Assembly (NCBI RefSeq): GCF_016765655.2
Contig: NZ_CP086106.1
Location: 5,540,501-5,604,500, forward strand
Reading direction: 5' to 3'
Origin: Skermanella mucosa
GTDB lineage: Bacteria; Pseudomonadota; Alphaproteobacteria; Azospirillales; Azospirillaceae
DNA length: 64,000 nucleotides
Each line of letters starts with the position of its first letter. Positions within the stretch are counted from its first letter, which is position 1. The position numbers were made by a program, and so were the translations under genes. The notes beneath the pieces were generated by a model, which did no database searches, was not told where the DNA came from, and saw only the letters and a program-made list of their open reading frames with translations. Below are positions 37,975 through 45,815 of the stretch, in pieces.

Positions 37975-38393
37975 GGCGAACTCCTTTCTTTTTGTTCTTC
38001 CGCCAGCCTGGATTCTGCGTATCCCGCTTTGCGCATGGCTTTCTTCAGGTCCTCCCAGGCGAGCCAGATGTCCGCCGCATGGACGGCGGCCTGCTCATCG
38101 CCTTCGGAACCGGTGGCATGATGCCGGAAGTAGTCGGCCGCTCGGCGCATCCGCTCCGCGAGGGTGCCGGTGTCGTCCCGGATCGTTTCGGTCCGCAGGG
38201 CGGTTTCCCGTTCGGCAAGCCAGGTTTCGATTTCCGCCATCTCGGCCTGGGTGCAGGCCTTGCGCAGTTTCTCCGGGATGGCCGGGGCGTCCTTGTCGAT
38301 CTTGCCGACCACCTCCGACCGCCCGCGCTTGAGGGCGGGATCATAGGTGGTGCGAATGACCTGGATGACGCGGCGGCGCTCGCGGAACTGCAT
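37971..38393 (-). CDS. Conserved hypothetical protein, 140 residues
   Basis: A 140-residue soluble, charged protein. It starts MQFRERRRVIQVIRTTYDPALKRGRSEVVGKID and includes LRKACTQAEMAEIETWLAER and LAWEDLKKAMRKAG. It is predicted to be mostly helical. No family is recognised with confidence. The N-terminal RTTYDPALKRGRSEVVGKI resembles transposon- or DNA-associated small proteins, but not strongly enough to name. It is translationally coupled to the 47-residue membrane peptide gene, so the two may work together. Confidence 0.7.
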   Translation of the reverse strand: MQFRERRRVIQVIRTTYDPALKRGRSEVVGKIDKDAPAIPEKLRKACTQAEMAEIETWLAERETALRTETIRDDTGTLAERMRRAADYFRHHATGSEGDEQAAVHAADIWLAWEDLKKAMRKAGYAESRLAEEQKERSSP

Positions 38394-38525
38394 GCTGGCG
38401 GAACTCTCTGACCGGGCGGGCCGTCCTATGCGGTCCGAACATGGGCAGTATATTGCGCCGGCCCGGGCCGCATATCAAGCCCGTTTTTGGTCCGCATAAC
38501 ACTTTTTTGCAGACGGAAAGGTCCG

Positions 38526-39533
38526 TCAGCGGCCTCGCCGCCCTGCCAGCGGCCAGTCGTTGCTGATCGCGAAGTTGCGCGCCAGGAACCGGTAGGTGTC
38601 CTTCAGCAGGGCCTCGATGTCGGGAGACCGCTCGACCGTGGCGGCGGCCCATGGAGTGATCATCTCGTCCCACAGCATCAGCCGGTGGTGCAGCTCGTCA
38701 CGCATCTCGCGGATGAACTTTGTCTGGGCGCCGATGTTGCGCAGCACGGCCAGGATCTCGCCGGTCTGGGCGTCGGCCTGGGTGAACATGCTGTCGAAAT
38801 CGGCCAGCGGCGCCCGGATCAGCACCTGCATGCGGAAGATCTCGTTCCGCACGCCGGGCTCGCGCTTGTAGAGCTTCGACAGAAGGGCGAGCTGCGCGCC
38901 GATATACTGCACCCGGGTGTACCGGTCGCGCAGCGCCTCGATATAGGACAGCTCGCGGGCCAGCTTGTCGATCATGTCGACCACTTCCTGCTTGCGGTCC
39001 ACGCCGATGCCCAGCTTCTCGGCGGCGCGGGCGAAGGCCTCCTGCACGCGGGCCTTGGTCTGCGGGTCCTCGGACAGCTGCTCCAACTGGGTCAGGTCGA
39101 CCACCTGCGTCTCGCCGCCGGTCAGCCAGGACACCAGCTGCATGGTCAGGCGGTTGCGCGCGATGGTCCGGTGCTTCTCCTCGACGGTCCAGGAGGCGGT
39201 GCCGTCCAGCAGCTCGTGGGGGATCGAGTCGTTGGGCCGGATCTCGCGCACGTAGCGCAGCGACTTCTCGACGATCCCCAGCAGCTTGCCGTCCTTGGTG
39301 TCCGGGTTCAGGTCGAACTCCGACCGCAGCACCGGGATCGCGATCGACCCCTTGAGGTCGCCGAGCGGGATGTGGAACGCCGCTTCCTGGGTGTTCTTGA
39401 CGTAGGAGAAATATCCCCCGTCCATCGAGAAGACCTTGTGCTCGAACTTGAAGGTCTGGCTGCGCTCATCGCAATCAGGGTCCGCCGCCGGCGTGGTGCC
39501 GGTCGCCTGCGAAAGCTGGTCAGCCGCGGTCAT
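38526..39533 (-). CDS. Conserved hypothetical protein, 335 residues
   Basis: A 335-residue soluble protein with no recognised domain. Segments visible are KFEHKVFSMDGGYFSYVKNTQEAAFHIPLGDLKG near 29-62, LRSEFDLNPDTKDGKLLGIVEKSLRYVREIRPNDSIP, and a long helical C-terminal half (about 165-325) with IEALRDRYTRVQYIGAQLALLSKLY. Codon use matches the genome, and the reading frame is clearly real. It stands alone on the minus strand, divergent from pepN. No function can be assigned. Confidence 0.85.
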   Translation of the reverse strand: MTAADQLSQATGTTPAADPDCDERSQTFKFEHKVFSMDGGYFSYVKNTQEAAFHIPLGDLKGSIAIPVLRSEFDLNPDTKDGKLLGIVEKSLRYVREIRPNDSIPHELLDGTASWTVEEKHRTIARNRLTMQLVSWLTGGETQVVDLTQLEQLSEDPQTKARVQEAFARAAEKLGIGVDRKQEVVDMIDKLARELSYIEALRDRYTRVQYIGAQLALLSKLYKREPGVRNEIFRMQVLIRAPLADFDSMFTQADAQTGEILAVLRNIGAQTKFIREMRDELHHRLMLWDEMITPWAAATVERSPDIEALLKDTYRFLARNFAISNDWPLAGRRGR

Positions 39534-39719
39534 GGCCTGAAACTCATCCGTCCGATGGTGGTAACCACAACCCTACTTATACAGGGCCGGCGCGGTTACG
39601 GAAAGCACGGCTTTCGGGATAGCGCGACCCTCCGTCCAGTCGGCATGCGACAATACGCCGTTCTCCCTGTTAGGATGCCCTCACGGCCCGCCGTACCGGA
39701 ATCAAGCGCGAGACCTCCC

Positions 39720-42374
39720 ATGGACAAGAGCACCCCCCAGGCCATCCACCTGAAGGATTATGCCCCGCCGCCCTACCTGATCGACACCGTCGATCTGGCC
39801 TTCGACCTGGGCGAGGAGGTGACGCGGGTCCGCTCCACGCTGGCGCTGCGGGCCAATCCCGATGCCGCCTCCCCGGCCGGCCCGCTGGTGCTGGATGGGC
39901 AGGATATGCGCTTGGTCTCGGTGGCGCTCGACGGGCGGACGCTGGACCCGTCGGAATACTCGGTCGGGCCGGAGAGCCTGACCATCCCCAACCCGCCGGA
40001 CTCCTTCTCCCTTGAGGTGGTGACCGAGCTCAAGCCGCAGGAAAACACCTCCCTGTCCGGCCTGTACCGGACCAGCGGCAATTTCTGCACCCAATGCGAG
40101 GCCGAGGGCTTCCGCAAGATAACCTATTTCCTCGACCGTCCCGACGTGATGGCGCGCTACCGGACGACCATCACCGCCGATGCCCTGAAATATCCGGTCA
40201 TGCTGTCCAACGGCAACCTGGTCGCGTCCTCGAAAATGGAAGGGGACGGCCGCCACACCGTCACCTGGGAGGACCCCTTCGCCAAGCCCTCCTACCTGTT
40301 CGCCCTGGTCGCCGGCGTGCTGGTCCATGTGGAGGACAGCTACGTCACCCGCTACGGCCGGACCGTGACCCTGCGGATCTATGTGGAGCCGGGCAACCAG
40401 GACAAGTGCGACCACGCCATGACCTCGCTGAAGAAGTCGATGGCCTGGGACGAGGAGGTGTTCGGGCTGGAATACGACCTGGACATCTTCATGATCGTCG
40501 CGGTCGGCGACTTCAACATGGGCGCCATGGAGAACAAGGGTCTCAACGTCTTCAACACCAAGTACGTCCTGGCCAAGCCGGAAACCGCGACCGACACCGA
40601 TTTCCTGGGCGTCGAGGCGGTGGTGGCGCACGAGTATTTCCACAATTGGACCGGCAACCGGGTGACCTGCCGCGACTGGTTCCAGCTCAGCCTCAAGGAA
40701 GGGCTGACCGTGTTCCGCGACCAGGAATTCTCCTCCGACATGCATTCCCGCCCGGTCAAGCGGATCGCCGACGTGCAGCGCCTGCGCGCTGCCCAGTTCC
40801 CCGAGGACAGCGGCCCCATGGCGCACCCGGTGCGACCCGACAGCTATATCGAGATCAACAATTTTTACACGACCACGGTCTACGAGAAGGGCGCCGAGGT
40901 CGTGCGCATGATCCACACGCTGCTGGGCGCCGAGGGTTTCCGGAAGGGCATGGACCTCTACTTCGAGCGCCACGACGGTCAGGCCGTCACCTGCGACGAC
41001 TTCGTCGCCGCGATGGAGGACGCCACCGGCAAGGACCTGGGCCAGTTCCGCCGCTGGTACTCCCAGGCCGGAACGCCCGAGTTGGCCGTGACCGGGGAGT
41101 ACGACGCCGCCGCGCGCACCTACCGCCTGACGGTGCGGCAGTCCTGCCCGCCGACGCCGGGCCAGCCGACCAAGCTGCCGTTCCACATCCCGCTGGCCCT
41201 CGGCCTGCTCGACCCGTCGGGCGCCGACATCCCGCTTCGCCTCGCGGGCGAGCCGGGACCCGCTGGCACCTCGCGCGTGCTCGACGTGACCGAGGCAGAA
41301 CAGGTCTTCGAATTCGCCGACGTGCCGCACCGCCCGGTGCCGTCGCTCCTGCGGGGCTTCTCCGCCCCGGTCAAGCTGCGCGCGCCCTACACCGACGACG
41401 ACCTGACCTTCCTGATGGCGCATGACGGCGACGCCTTCAACCGCTGGGAGGCGGGCCAGACCCTGGCGACCCGGCTGCTGCTCGACATGGTCGCCGACCG
41501 GGCGGAGAACCGGCCGCTCGACCTGTCGCCCGGCTTCATCGACGCCTTCTCCCGGATCCTCAAGGACCCGGACCTCGACCCCGCCTTCGCGGCGCAGGCC
41601 CTCACCCTGCCGTCAGAAGGCTATCTCGGGCAGCAGATGCCGGTGATCGACGTGGACGGCATCCACGAGGTGCGGACCTTCGCCAGGCGCGCCATCGCCG
41701 GGCGGCTGCGCGACGACCTCCTCGCCACGTACCGCGCGATGGGCGGCAACGAGCCCTTTTCGATCGACGCCGCCGCGATCGGCCGGCGCGCCCTGAAGAA
41801 CCTGGCGCTGGGATACCTGATGGCGCTGGAGGACGCCGAGGCGGTCGAGCTGTGCGTCGGCCAGTTCCACAACGCCCAGGCCATGACCGACGTGATCGCG
41901 GCGCTGGGCCTGCTGTCCGACACCCGCCTGCCCCAGCGCGAGGCGGCGCTCCGGCGCTTCTACGACCTCTGGAAGGACGAGCCGCTGGTGGTGGACAAAT
42001 GGTTCTCGATCCAGGCCATGTCGGAACGGCCGGAGACGCTGGACGAGGTCACGGCCCTGCTCGGCCACCCCGCCTTCGAGATCCGCAACCCGAACAAGGT
42101 CTATGCCCTGATCGGCGGCTTCGCCGGCGGCAACCCGGTGCGCTTCCACGACGCGGGCGGCGGAGGCTACCGGTTCCTGGCCGACCAGGTCCTGGCGCTG
42201 AACCGTCTCAACCCGCAGGTGGCGTCGCGCATGGTCAAGATGTTCGCCCGCTGGCGCAAGTACGACCCCCGGCGCCAGGCCCTGATGCGCGCCGAACTGG
42301 AACGCATCGTCGCCACCCCCGGCCTGTCCCGCGACGTGTTCGAGATCGCCTCGAAGAGCCTGGAAGCCTCCTGA
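39720..42374 (+). CDS. pepN: Aminopeptidase N (M1 family)
   Basis: An 884-residue zinc aminopeptidase. The substrate-binding GAMEN is at 268-272 and the zinc motif HEYFHNWTGN at 304-313 with the second Glu further on (LKEGLTVFRDQEF). The C-terminal half carries the alpha-helical domain of the E. coli PepN type (DUF3458 region, with LLRGFSAPVKL). It removes N-terminal residues from peptides in the cytoplasm. The ATG at 39720 opens MDKSTPQAIHLKDYAPPPYLI. The longer in-frame opening upstream crosses the divergent gene and is rejected. Confidence 0.96.
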   Translation: MDKSTPQAIHLKDYAPPPYLIDTVDLAFDLGEEVTRVRSTLALRANPDAASPAGPLVLDGQDMRLVSVALDGRTLDPSEYSVGPESLTIPNPPDSFSLEVVTELKPQENTSLSGLYRTSGNFCTQCEAEGFRKITYFLDRPDVMARYRTTITADALKYPVMLSNGNLVASSKMEGDGRHTVTWEDPFAKPSYLFALVAGVLVHVEDSYVTRYGRTVTLRIYVEPGNQDKCDHAMTSLKKSMAWDEEVFGLEYDLDIFMIVAVGDFNMGAMENKGLNVFNTKYVLAKPETATDTDFLGVEAVVAHEYFHNWTGNRVTCRDWFQLSLKEGLTVFRDQEFSSDMHSRPVKRIADVQRLRAAQFPEDSGPMAHPVRPDSYIEINNFYTTTVYEKGAEVVRMIHTLLGAEGFRKGMDLYFERHDGQAVTCDDFVAAMEDATGKDLGQFRRWYSQAGTPELAVTGEYDAAARTYRLTVRQSCPPTPGQPTKLPFHIPLALGLLDPSGADIPLRLAGEPGPAGTSRVLDVTEAEQVFEFADVPHRPVPSLLRGFSAPVKLRAPYTDDDLTFLMAHDGDAFNRWEAGQTLATRLLLDMVADRAENRPLDLSPGFIDAFSRILKDPDLDPAFAAQALTLPSEGYLGQQMPVIDVDGIHEVRTFARRAIAGRLRDDLLATYRAMGGNEPFSIDAAAIGRRALKNLALGYLMALEDAEAVELCVGQFHNAQAMTDVIAALGLLSDTRLPQREAALRRFYDLWKDEPLVVDKWFSIQAMSERPETLDEVTALLGHPAFEIRNPNKVYALIGGFAGGNPVRFHDAGGGGYRFLADQVLALNRLNPQVASRMVKMFARWRKYDPRRQALMRAELERIVATPGLSRDVFEIASKSLEAS

Positions 42375-42379
42375 CACCG

Positions 42380-42402
42380 GGGGCCGGGATTTCCCCGGCC
42401 CC
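42380..42402 (+). terminator. GC-rich hairpin after pepN
   Basis: A 9-bp perfect stem (42380-42388 with 42394-42402) and 5-base loop, 6 bases after the pepN stop. No clear T-run follows, so termination would be partial or factor-assisted. Confidence 0.5.
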
Positions 42403-42413
42403 TATCTCACCCT

Positions 42414-42445
42414 CGAGAAACGGGGTCAGCGAGAAACGGGGTCAG
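42414..42445 (+). repeat. Tandem 16-bp duplication upstream of selC
   Basis: Two perfect, directly adjacent copies of CGAGAAACGGGGTCAG at 42414-42429 and 42430-42445. The GGGGTCAGAGTGA-like context after the second copy resembles REP elements associated with Y1 transposases. No transposase is present here. Confidence 0.75.
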
Positions 42446-42525
42446 AGTGATTTTCCTGCCGATGATCGTTCAAGCTCTTGAATATGCCGGCCCATCATGC
42501 ATTGTTGGTCCGGAAATGCGTCCTC

Positions 42526-42618
42526 GGAGGCGACAAGGGTCTGGTGGCCCTCCTGGTCTTCAAAACCAGCGGCACGCCCCAAGCGTGCGGTGGGTTCGAT
42601 TCCCATCCGCCTCCGCCA
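42526..42618 (+). tRNA. selC: tRNA-Sec (anticodon UCA)
   Basis: A complete 93-base selenocysteine tRNA including encoded CCA. The anticodon TCA is at 42560-42562 in a seven-base loop on a 5-bp stem (CTGGT/ACCAG). The D arm is 6 bp with a 4-base loop, as in tRNA-Sec. The extra arm is long, with a 6-bp stem (42572-42577 with 42583-42588). GGAGGCG at the 5' end pairs with CGCCTCC, followed by discriminator G and CCA. The acceptor/T region pairs as 7+6 bp, or 8+5 with an A-C mismatch. It supplies selenocysteine at recoded UGA codons. No selA, selB or selD is in the window. Confidence 0.95.
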
Positions 42619-42788
42619 TTCCCCGCCGCACCGGCACGGGGGGCATGCACCTTTGCCATAGAGCCTGGTACTCGGAAGGCCTATGTGACAAAAACAAGTC
42701 ATTCGATCGGGCTCACCTAAAGAACTGAACCTTCCCCGAACGAGTTTGTTAGGAAGAGGGTGTGGCATAGCTTTCGGGCACGTTTGGA

Positions 42789-42986
42789 ATGTATTCTGAG
42801 CTTATGAAAAAACCCGGTCAATCGACCACGGTCGGCGCGGCCGACCGCAAGCTCGTGTGGGTGCCCAACGTCCCCACTCCCGTCGTCCTGGTCGAGCTTT
42901 TCGAAGGATGGGCGCTGGTCGAGGACCCGTCCGGCCAGGTCCACGCCGTCGATGCGGATCAGGTCGAATACGCCGAACCGGCCTGA
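42789..42986 (+). CDS. Hypothetical protein, 65 residues
   Basis: A short frame starting MYSELMKKPGQ with body KLVWVPNVPTPVVLVELFEGWALVEDPSGQVHAVDADQVEYAEPA. Codon third positions are strongly GC, as in real genes. It is predicted to be a small beta-rich soluble protein. Either the ATG at 42789 or that at 42804 may be used, and neither has a strong ribosome-binding site. It lies between selC and the convergent end of the cellulose operon. No family recognised and no in-frame TGA, so it is not a selenoprotein. Confidence 0.55.
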   Translation: MYSELMKKPGQSTTVGAADRKLVWVPNVPTPVVLVELFEGWALVEDPSGQVHAVDADQVEYAEPA

Positions 42987-43023
42987 TCCGCTCTCCGAAT
43001 GTTTGGCTGCCCCTCCCCGCCGT

Positions 43024-44784
43024 TCAGTCCCAGCGCCGGTTGACCTGCGCCGTCGCCAGCCGCAATCCCTCCTTCGCCTCCGCGCTGCCGTAGACGTCGG
43101 CGAGGCGGCGGAAGGCGGTCTCCGCCTCGGCGAAGCGGTTGCTCTTGTAGAGGCTCCACGCCTCGACCATGGCAAGCGACCGGTCCTCCGGGACGAGGCG
43201 CTTGACCTGGGCGGCCAGCCGTAGCGTCTCGCCGTAATTCCCCCGGTTGAACGCGGCCAGGGCGTCCTGGCTCAGGATGCCCGCCTCGATCCGGGCGGAT
43301 TTCTCGGGCGCCACCGCATGGGCCTCTACCACCGCGCGGGCCTCGCGCGACAGGCCCTGGGCGTTCTTCGCCAGCGCCAAGCCCTGCGCCGCGTCGGACG
43401 CGCGGGCCGGGTCGGAGCCGGCCTGCTTCAGGGCAGCCTCGAAGGCGCGGGCCGCCTCGGCATGCCGGTTCAGCTTCATCAGGGTCCAGCCGCGCAGGCT
43501 CTGGCCGGTCGCCGCCTCCGGGCCGCGGCCGGATTCGGTCAGGCTCAGCACGGCCGCGTAGTCGCCCGCCTTGAAGGCCGCCGCGGCGGCGGAACCGCCC
43601 CCGCCTTCCAGGACCTGCTTCAGCTTCGGCGCCTTGCCGGCCCAGGCCGCGGCGAGCGTCCGGGCCTCCTCGGCGCGGCCGAGCTTCTGGTAGGTATAGA
43701 CCAGCCCTTCAGCCGCCTTGGCCCCGTCCTTGCCCGAAGGTTTCCAGTCCAGCGCCGTCTTGAACCAGGTTCCGGCCTCGTCCCATCTCTTCGCGTTGAA
43801 ATGATGCCAGCCGATCGCCTGGGCGGCGCGCGCATCGCGCCGGTCGCGGGCCGTCCTGCCGATCCAGTCCAGTTCGGCCGCGTCCGAGCGCCCCTTGGCC
43901 AGCCGGCCCAGCGCCTCGCCCAGCCTGTCCTGTGCCGCCGCCCTCCGGGCGCCGTCACCGCCGGCTCCGCCGAAATCCTTCTGGATGGCAGCGAAGCGGA
44001 CCTGCTGCTCGGCCGATTTCGGCAGTTCCGCCTCCTGCTCGATCAGCGCCTTCAAGGCCGCCGTGTCCCGGTTGGCGAGCGCCTTCTGAAGGGTGGACAG
44101 GCGCAGGTCGGCGGTCGGGCACGTCGCCATGGCATTGCCGTAGGTGACATAGGCCGCCTTGGCGTCGCCGGCCTTGAACTGGGCCTGCGCCAAGTCCCAC
44201 AGGTTCTCGACGTGGCGGCAGGTGAACAGCCCGGGCTTGCCGGCGGCCAGCTCCACGATGGCGCCCCAGTCGCCGGCACCGCTCGCGGCCGCGACCGCGT
44301 CGCGGGTCCGCCGGGCGTCCACCAACTCGGTCAGGCGGGCCGGCGGCGTCCAGCCGGGATTGAGGCTGCGCAGGATCGCCGTCTCGCGGTCCACCGCCGG
44401 CAGATCGCCGCGCTCCCAGCTGGCCCACAGCCCGCGCTCGTCGACCGCCGCCGCCTTCGGCGCGAACAGGTCGGTCGGCGGCGACCAGCCCGGATGCAGC
44501 GCCTTCAGGCGGCGGATCTCGTCGTCCACCCGCTGGTAGTCGAAGCGCGTGGCATAGGCCCGCAGCAGCGAAACGTCCACGTCGGCGCCGGCTTCCGGCC
44601 CCGGGAGCGACCCGTCGGCGGGGCCGGCGCGCTCTACCGTCAGGTCGACGGTGACGCCCTGGCGCATGGCGCGGTAGCGGTTGTCCAGCTGGGCCTCGGC
44701 CGAGGCGGGAAAGACGGCGGGAGCGGCGGCCAGCAGCAATGCCGCGAGGGCGGACGCGGTGCGCGGAGCAAGGTAGCTCATCAC
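43024..44784 (-). CDS. TPR protein of the cellulose operon (BcsK/BcsC-like)
   Basis: A 586-residue exported protein with a signal peptide (about 1-31) and TPR-like helical repeats through the rest (for example DWGAIVELAAGKPGLF, RWDEAGTWFKTALDWKPSG, HAEAARAFEAALKQAG, RFAEAETAFRRLADVYG). It lacks the C-terminal beta-barrel of BcsC. It is the last gene of the operon and overlaps bcsZ by four bases (ATGA). In type III cellulose operons a periplasmic TPR protein (BcsK) takes the place of BcsC. It probably guides the glucan or contacts peptidoglycan. The name is by position and architecture. Confidence 0.75.
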   Translation of the reverse strand: MMSYLAPRTASALAALLLAAAPAVFPASAEAQLDNRYRAMRQGVTVDLTVERAGPADGSLPGPEAGADVDVSLLRAYATRFDYQRVDDEIRRLKALHPGWSPPTDLFAPKAAAVDERGLWASWERGDLPAVDRETAILRSLNPGWTPPARLTELVDARRTRDAVAAASGAGDWGAIVELAAGKPGLFTCRHVENLWDLAQAQFKAGDAKAAYVTYGNAMATCPTADLRLSTLQKALANRDTAALKALIEQEAELPKSAEQQVRFAAIQKDFGGAGGDGARRAAAQDRLGEALGRLAKGRSDAAELDWIGRTARDRRDARAAQAIGWHHFNAKRWDEAGTWFKTALDWKPSGKDGAKAAEGLVYTYQKLGRAEEARTLAAAWAGKAPKLKQVLEGGGGSAAAAAFKAGDYAAVLSLTESGRGPEAATGQSLRGWTLMKLNRHAEAARAFEAALKQAGSDPARASDAAQGLALAKNAQGLSREARAVVEAHAVAPEKSARIEAGILSQDALAAFNRGNYGETLRLAAQVKRLVPEDRSLAMVEAWSLYKSNRFAEAETAFRRLADVYGSAEAKEGLRLATAQVNRRWD

Positions 44785-45812
44785 ATGAACCTTTCGGAGA
44801 AAGCGATTTTCGTGAGCAGAATGAGGGTGGCGGAGTAATAGTCGTCGGCCTCGCCGAGGCTCGGCAGCATGGGCAGCGCCTCGCCGCGGAACCGGGTCAG
44901 CACGCTCACCGCCCGGCCGCCGCCGGACAGGCCGTAGGGCGCCTTGGCGTTGGTGGCGAGATCCACCGTCGCCGGGATGAAGGGGGCGCCGTCATGGCCG
45001 CTCCACCAGGAGGCGACCGGCCGGTTCAGCGCGTCGGCGTCGTCCAGGCCGCCCCAGATCGCGTAGAGCGGCACGCGGATCGCGTTGAAGCCGAAGACGG
45101 TCTCGAACCCCGCCGGAAGTCGCAGCTCCGTGCCGGCCAGCTCGACCCAGTCGGGCGGCAGACCGGCCTCGCCGAAGCGGGCCCGCCGGATCAGTGTCCG
45201 GCCGCTGTCCGACACGGCGCGCCACAGGTCCCGGTCATGGCGGCGGGCGAACGCTTCGAGCGCCGGGAAGACCCAGTAGGACGGGTTGAGCACCACCGAC
45301 CCGTCCCGCACGAACCCCTCCGGGCCGGGCAGCAGGACCTTGCCGAGGGAGGTCTCGACGACCATCCGGTCCCGGACGTCGTCCAGGATCGCCAGCGCCG
45401 CTGCGGCGTAGCCCTCGTCGTTCCACAGGTCGGCCGCCCGCAGCAGGCCCCAGGCGATCAGGATGTCGCCGTCGGACGCGCTGTTCAAGTCGGTCGCCGA
45501 GGCCGGTCCCGGCTCCCATTTCCAGGCGAACAGGTGGTCGCCGCGGACCTGCAGGTTCGCCGCCGTCCACCGCCACAGCCGGTCGAAGGTGGCCCGGTCG
45601 CCGTAGGCGGCCGCCATGACCATGCCGTAGCCCTGGCCCTCGCTGTGGCTGATGCCCTTGTTGCCGGTATCGGACACCCGCCCTTCCGGCAGGACGAAGC
45701 GGGTCGCGAAGGCCTGCCACTCGGACCGGTGGAGGGGAGAACCGGCGGACGCGGCGCCGGCGCTCCCGAGGGCGGCGCCCAGCAGCGCCAGGATGAGAAG
45801 GATCTTCCGCAT
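44781..45812 (-). CDS. bcsZ: Periplasmic endo-1,4-beta-glucanase (GH8) of cellulose synthesis
   Basis: A 343-residue GH8 hydrolase with a signal peptide (MRKILLILALLGAALGSAGAASA). The catalytic acid Glu lies in SHSEGQGYGM, and the Asp in LNSASDGDILIAWGLL. VLNPSYWVFPALEAF and FGFNAIRVPLY are family segments. It trims or edits nascent cellulose and is required for normal polymer output in many bacteria. It lies between bcsB (3-base gap) and the TPR gene (overlap). Confidence 0.93.
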   Translation of the reverse strand: MRKILLILALLGAALGSAGAASAGSPLHRSEWQAFATRFVLPEGRVSDTGNKGISHSEGQGYGMVMAAAYGDRATFDRLWRWTAANLQVRGDHLFAWKWEPGPASATDLNSASDGDILIAWGLLRAADLWNDEGYAAAALAILDDVRDRMVVETSLGKVLLPGPEGFVRDGSVVLNPSYWVFPALEAFARRHDRDLWRAVSDSGRTLIRRARFGEAGLPPDWVELAGTELRLPAGFETVFGFNAIRVPLYAIWGGLDDADALNRPVASWWSGHDGAPFIPATVDLATNAKAPYGLSGGGRAVSVLTRFRGEALPMLPSLGEADDYYSATLILLTKIAFSERFM

Positions 45813-45815
45813 GGT

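Noticed and set aside
38487-39719. In-frame extension of pepN upstream by over 400 codons
   Set aside because: It lies over the divergent 335-residue gene, has no protein-like composition and no start signal. The family start is at 39720.
42526-42618. selC considered as an active integration site
   Set aside because: No integrase, no duplicated tRNA 3' end and no foreign island follow; the next genes have normal codon use.
42789-42986. Small gene beside selC considered as a selenoprotein
   Set aside because: It has no in-frame TGA and no hairpin of SECIS type inside it.
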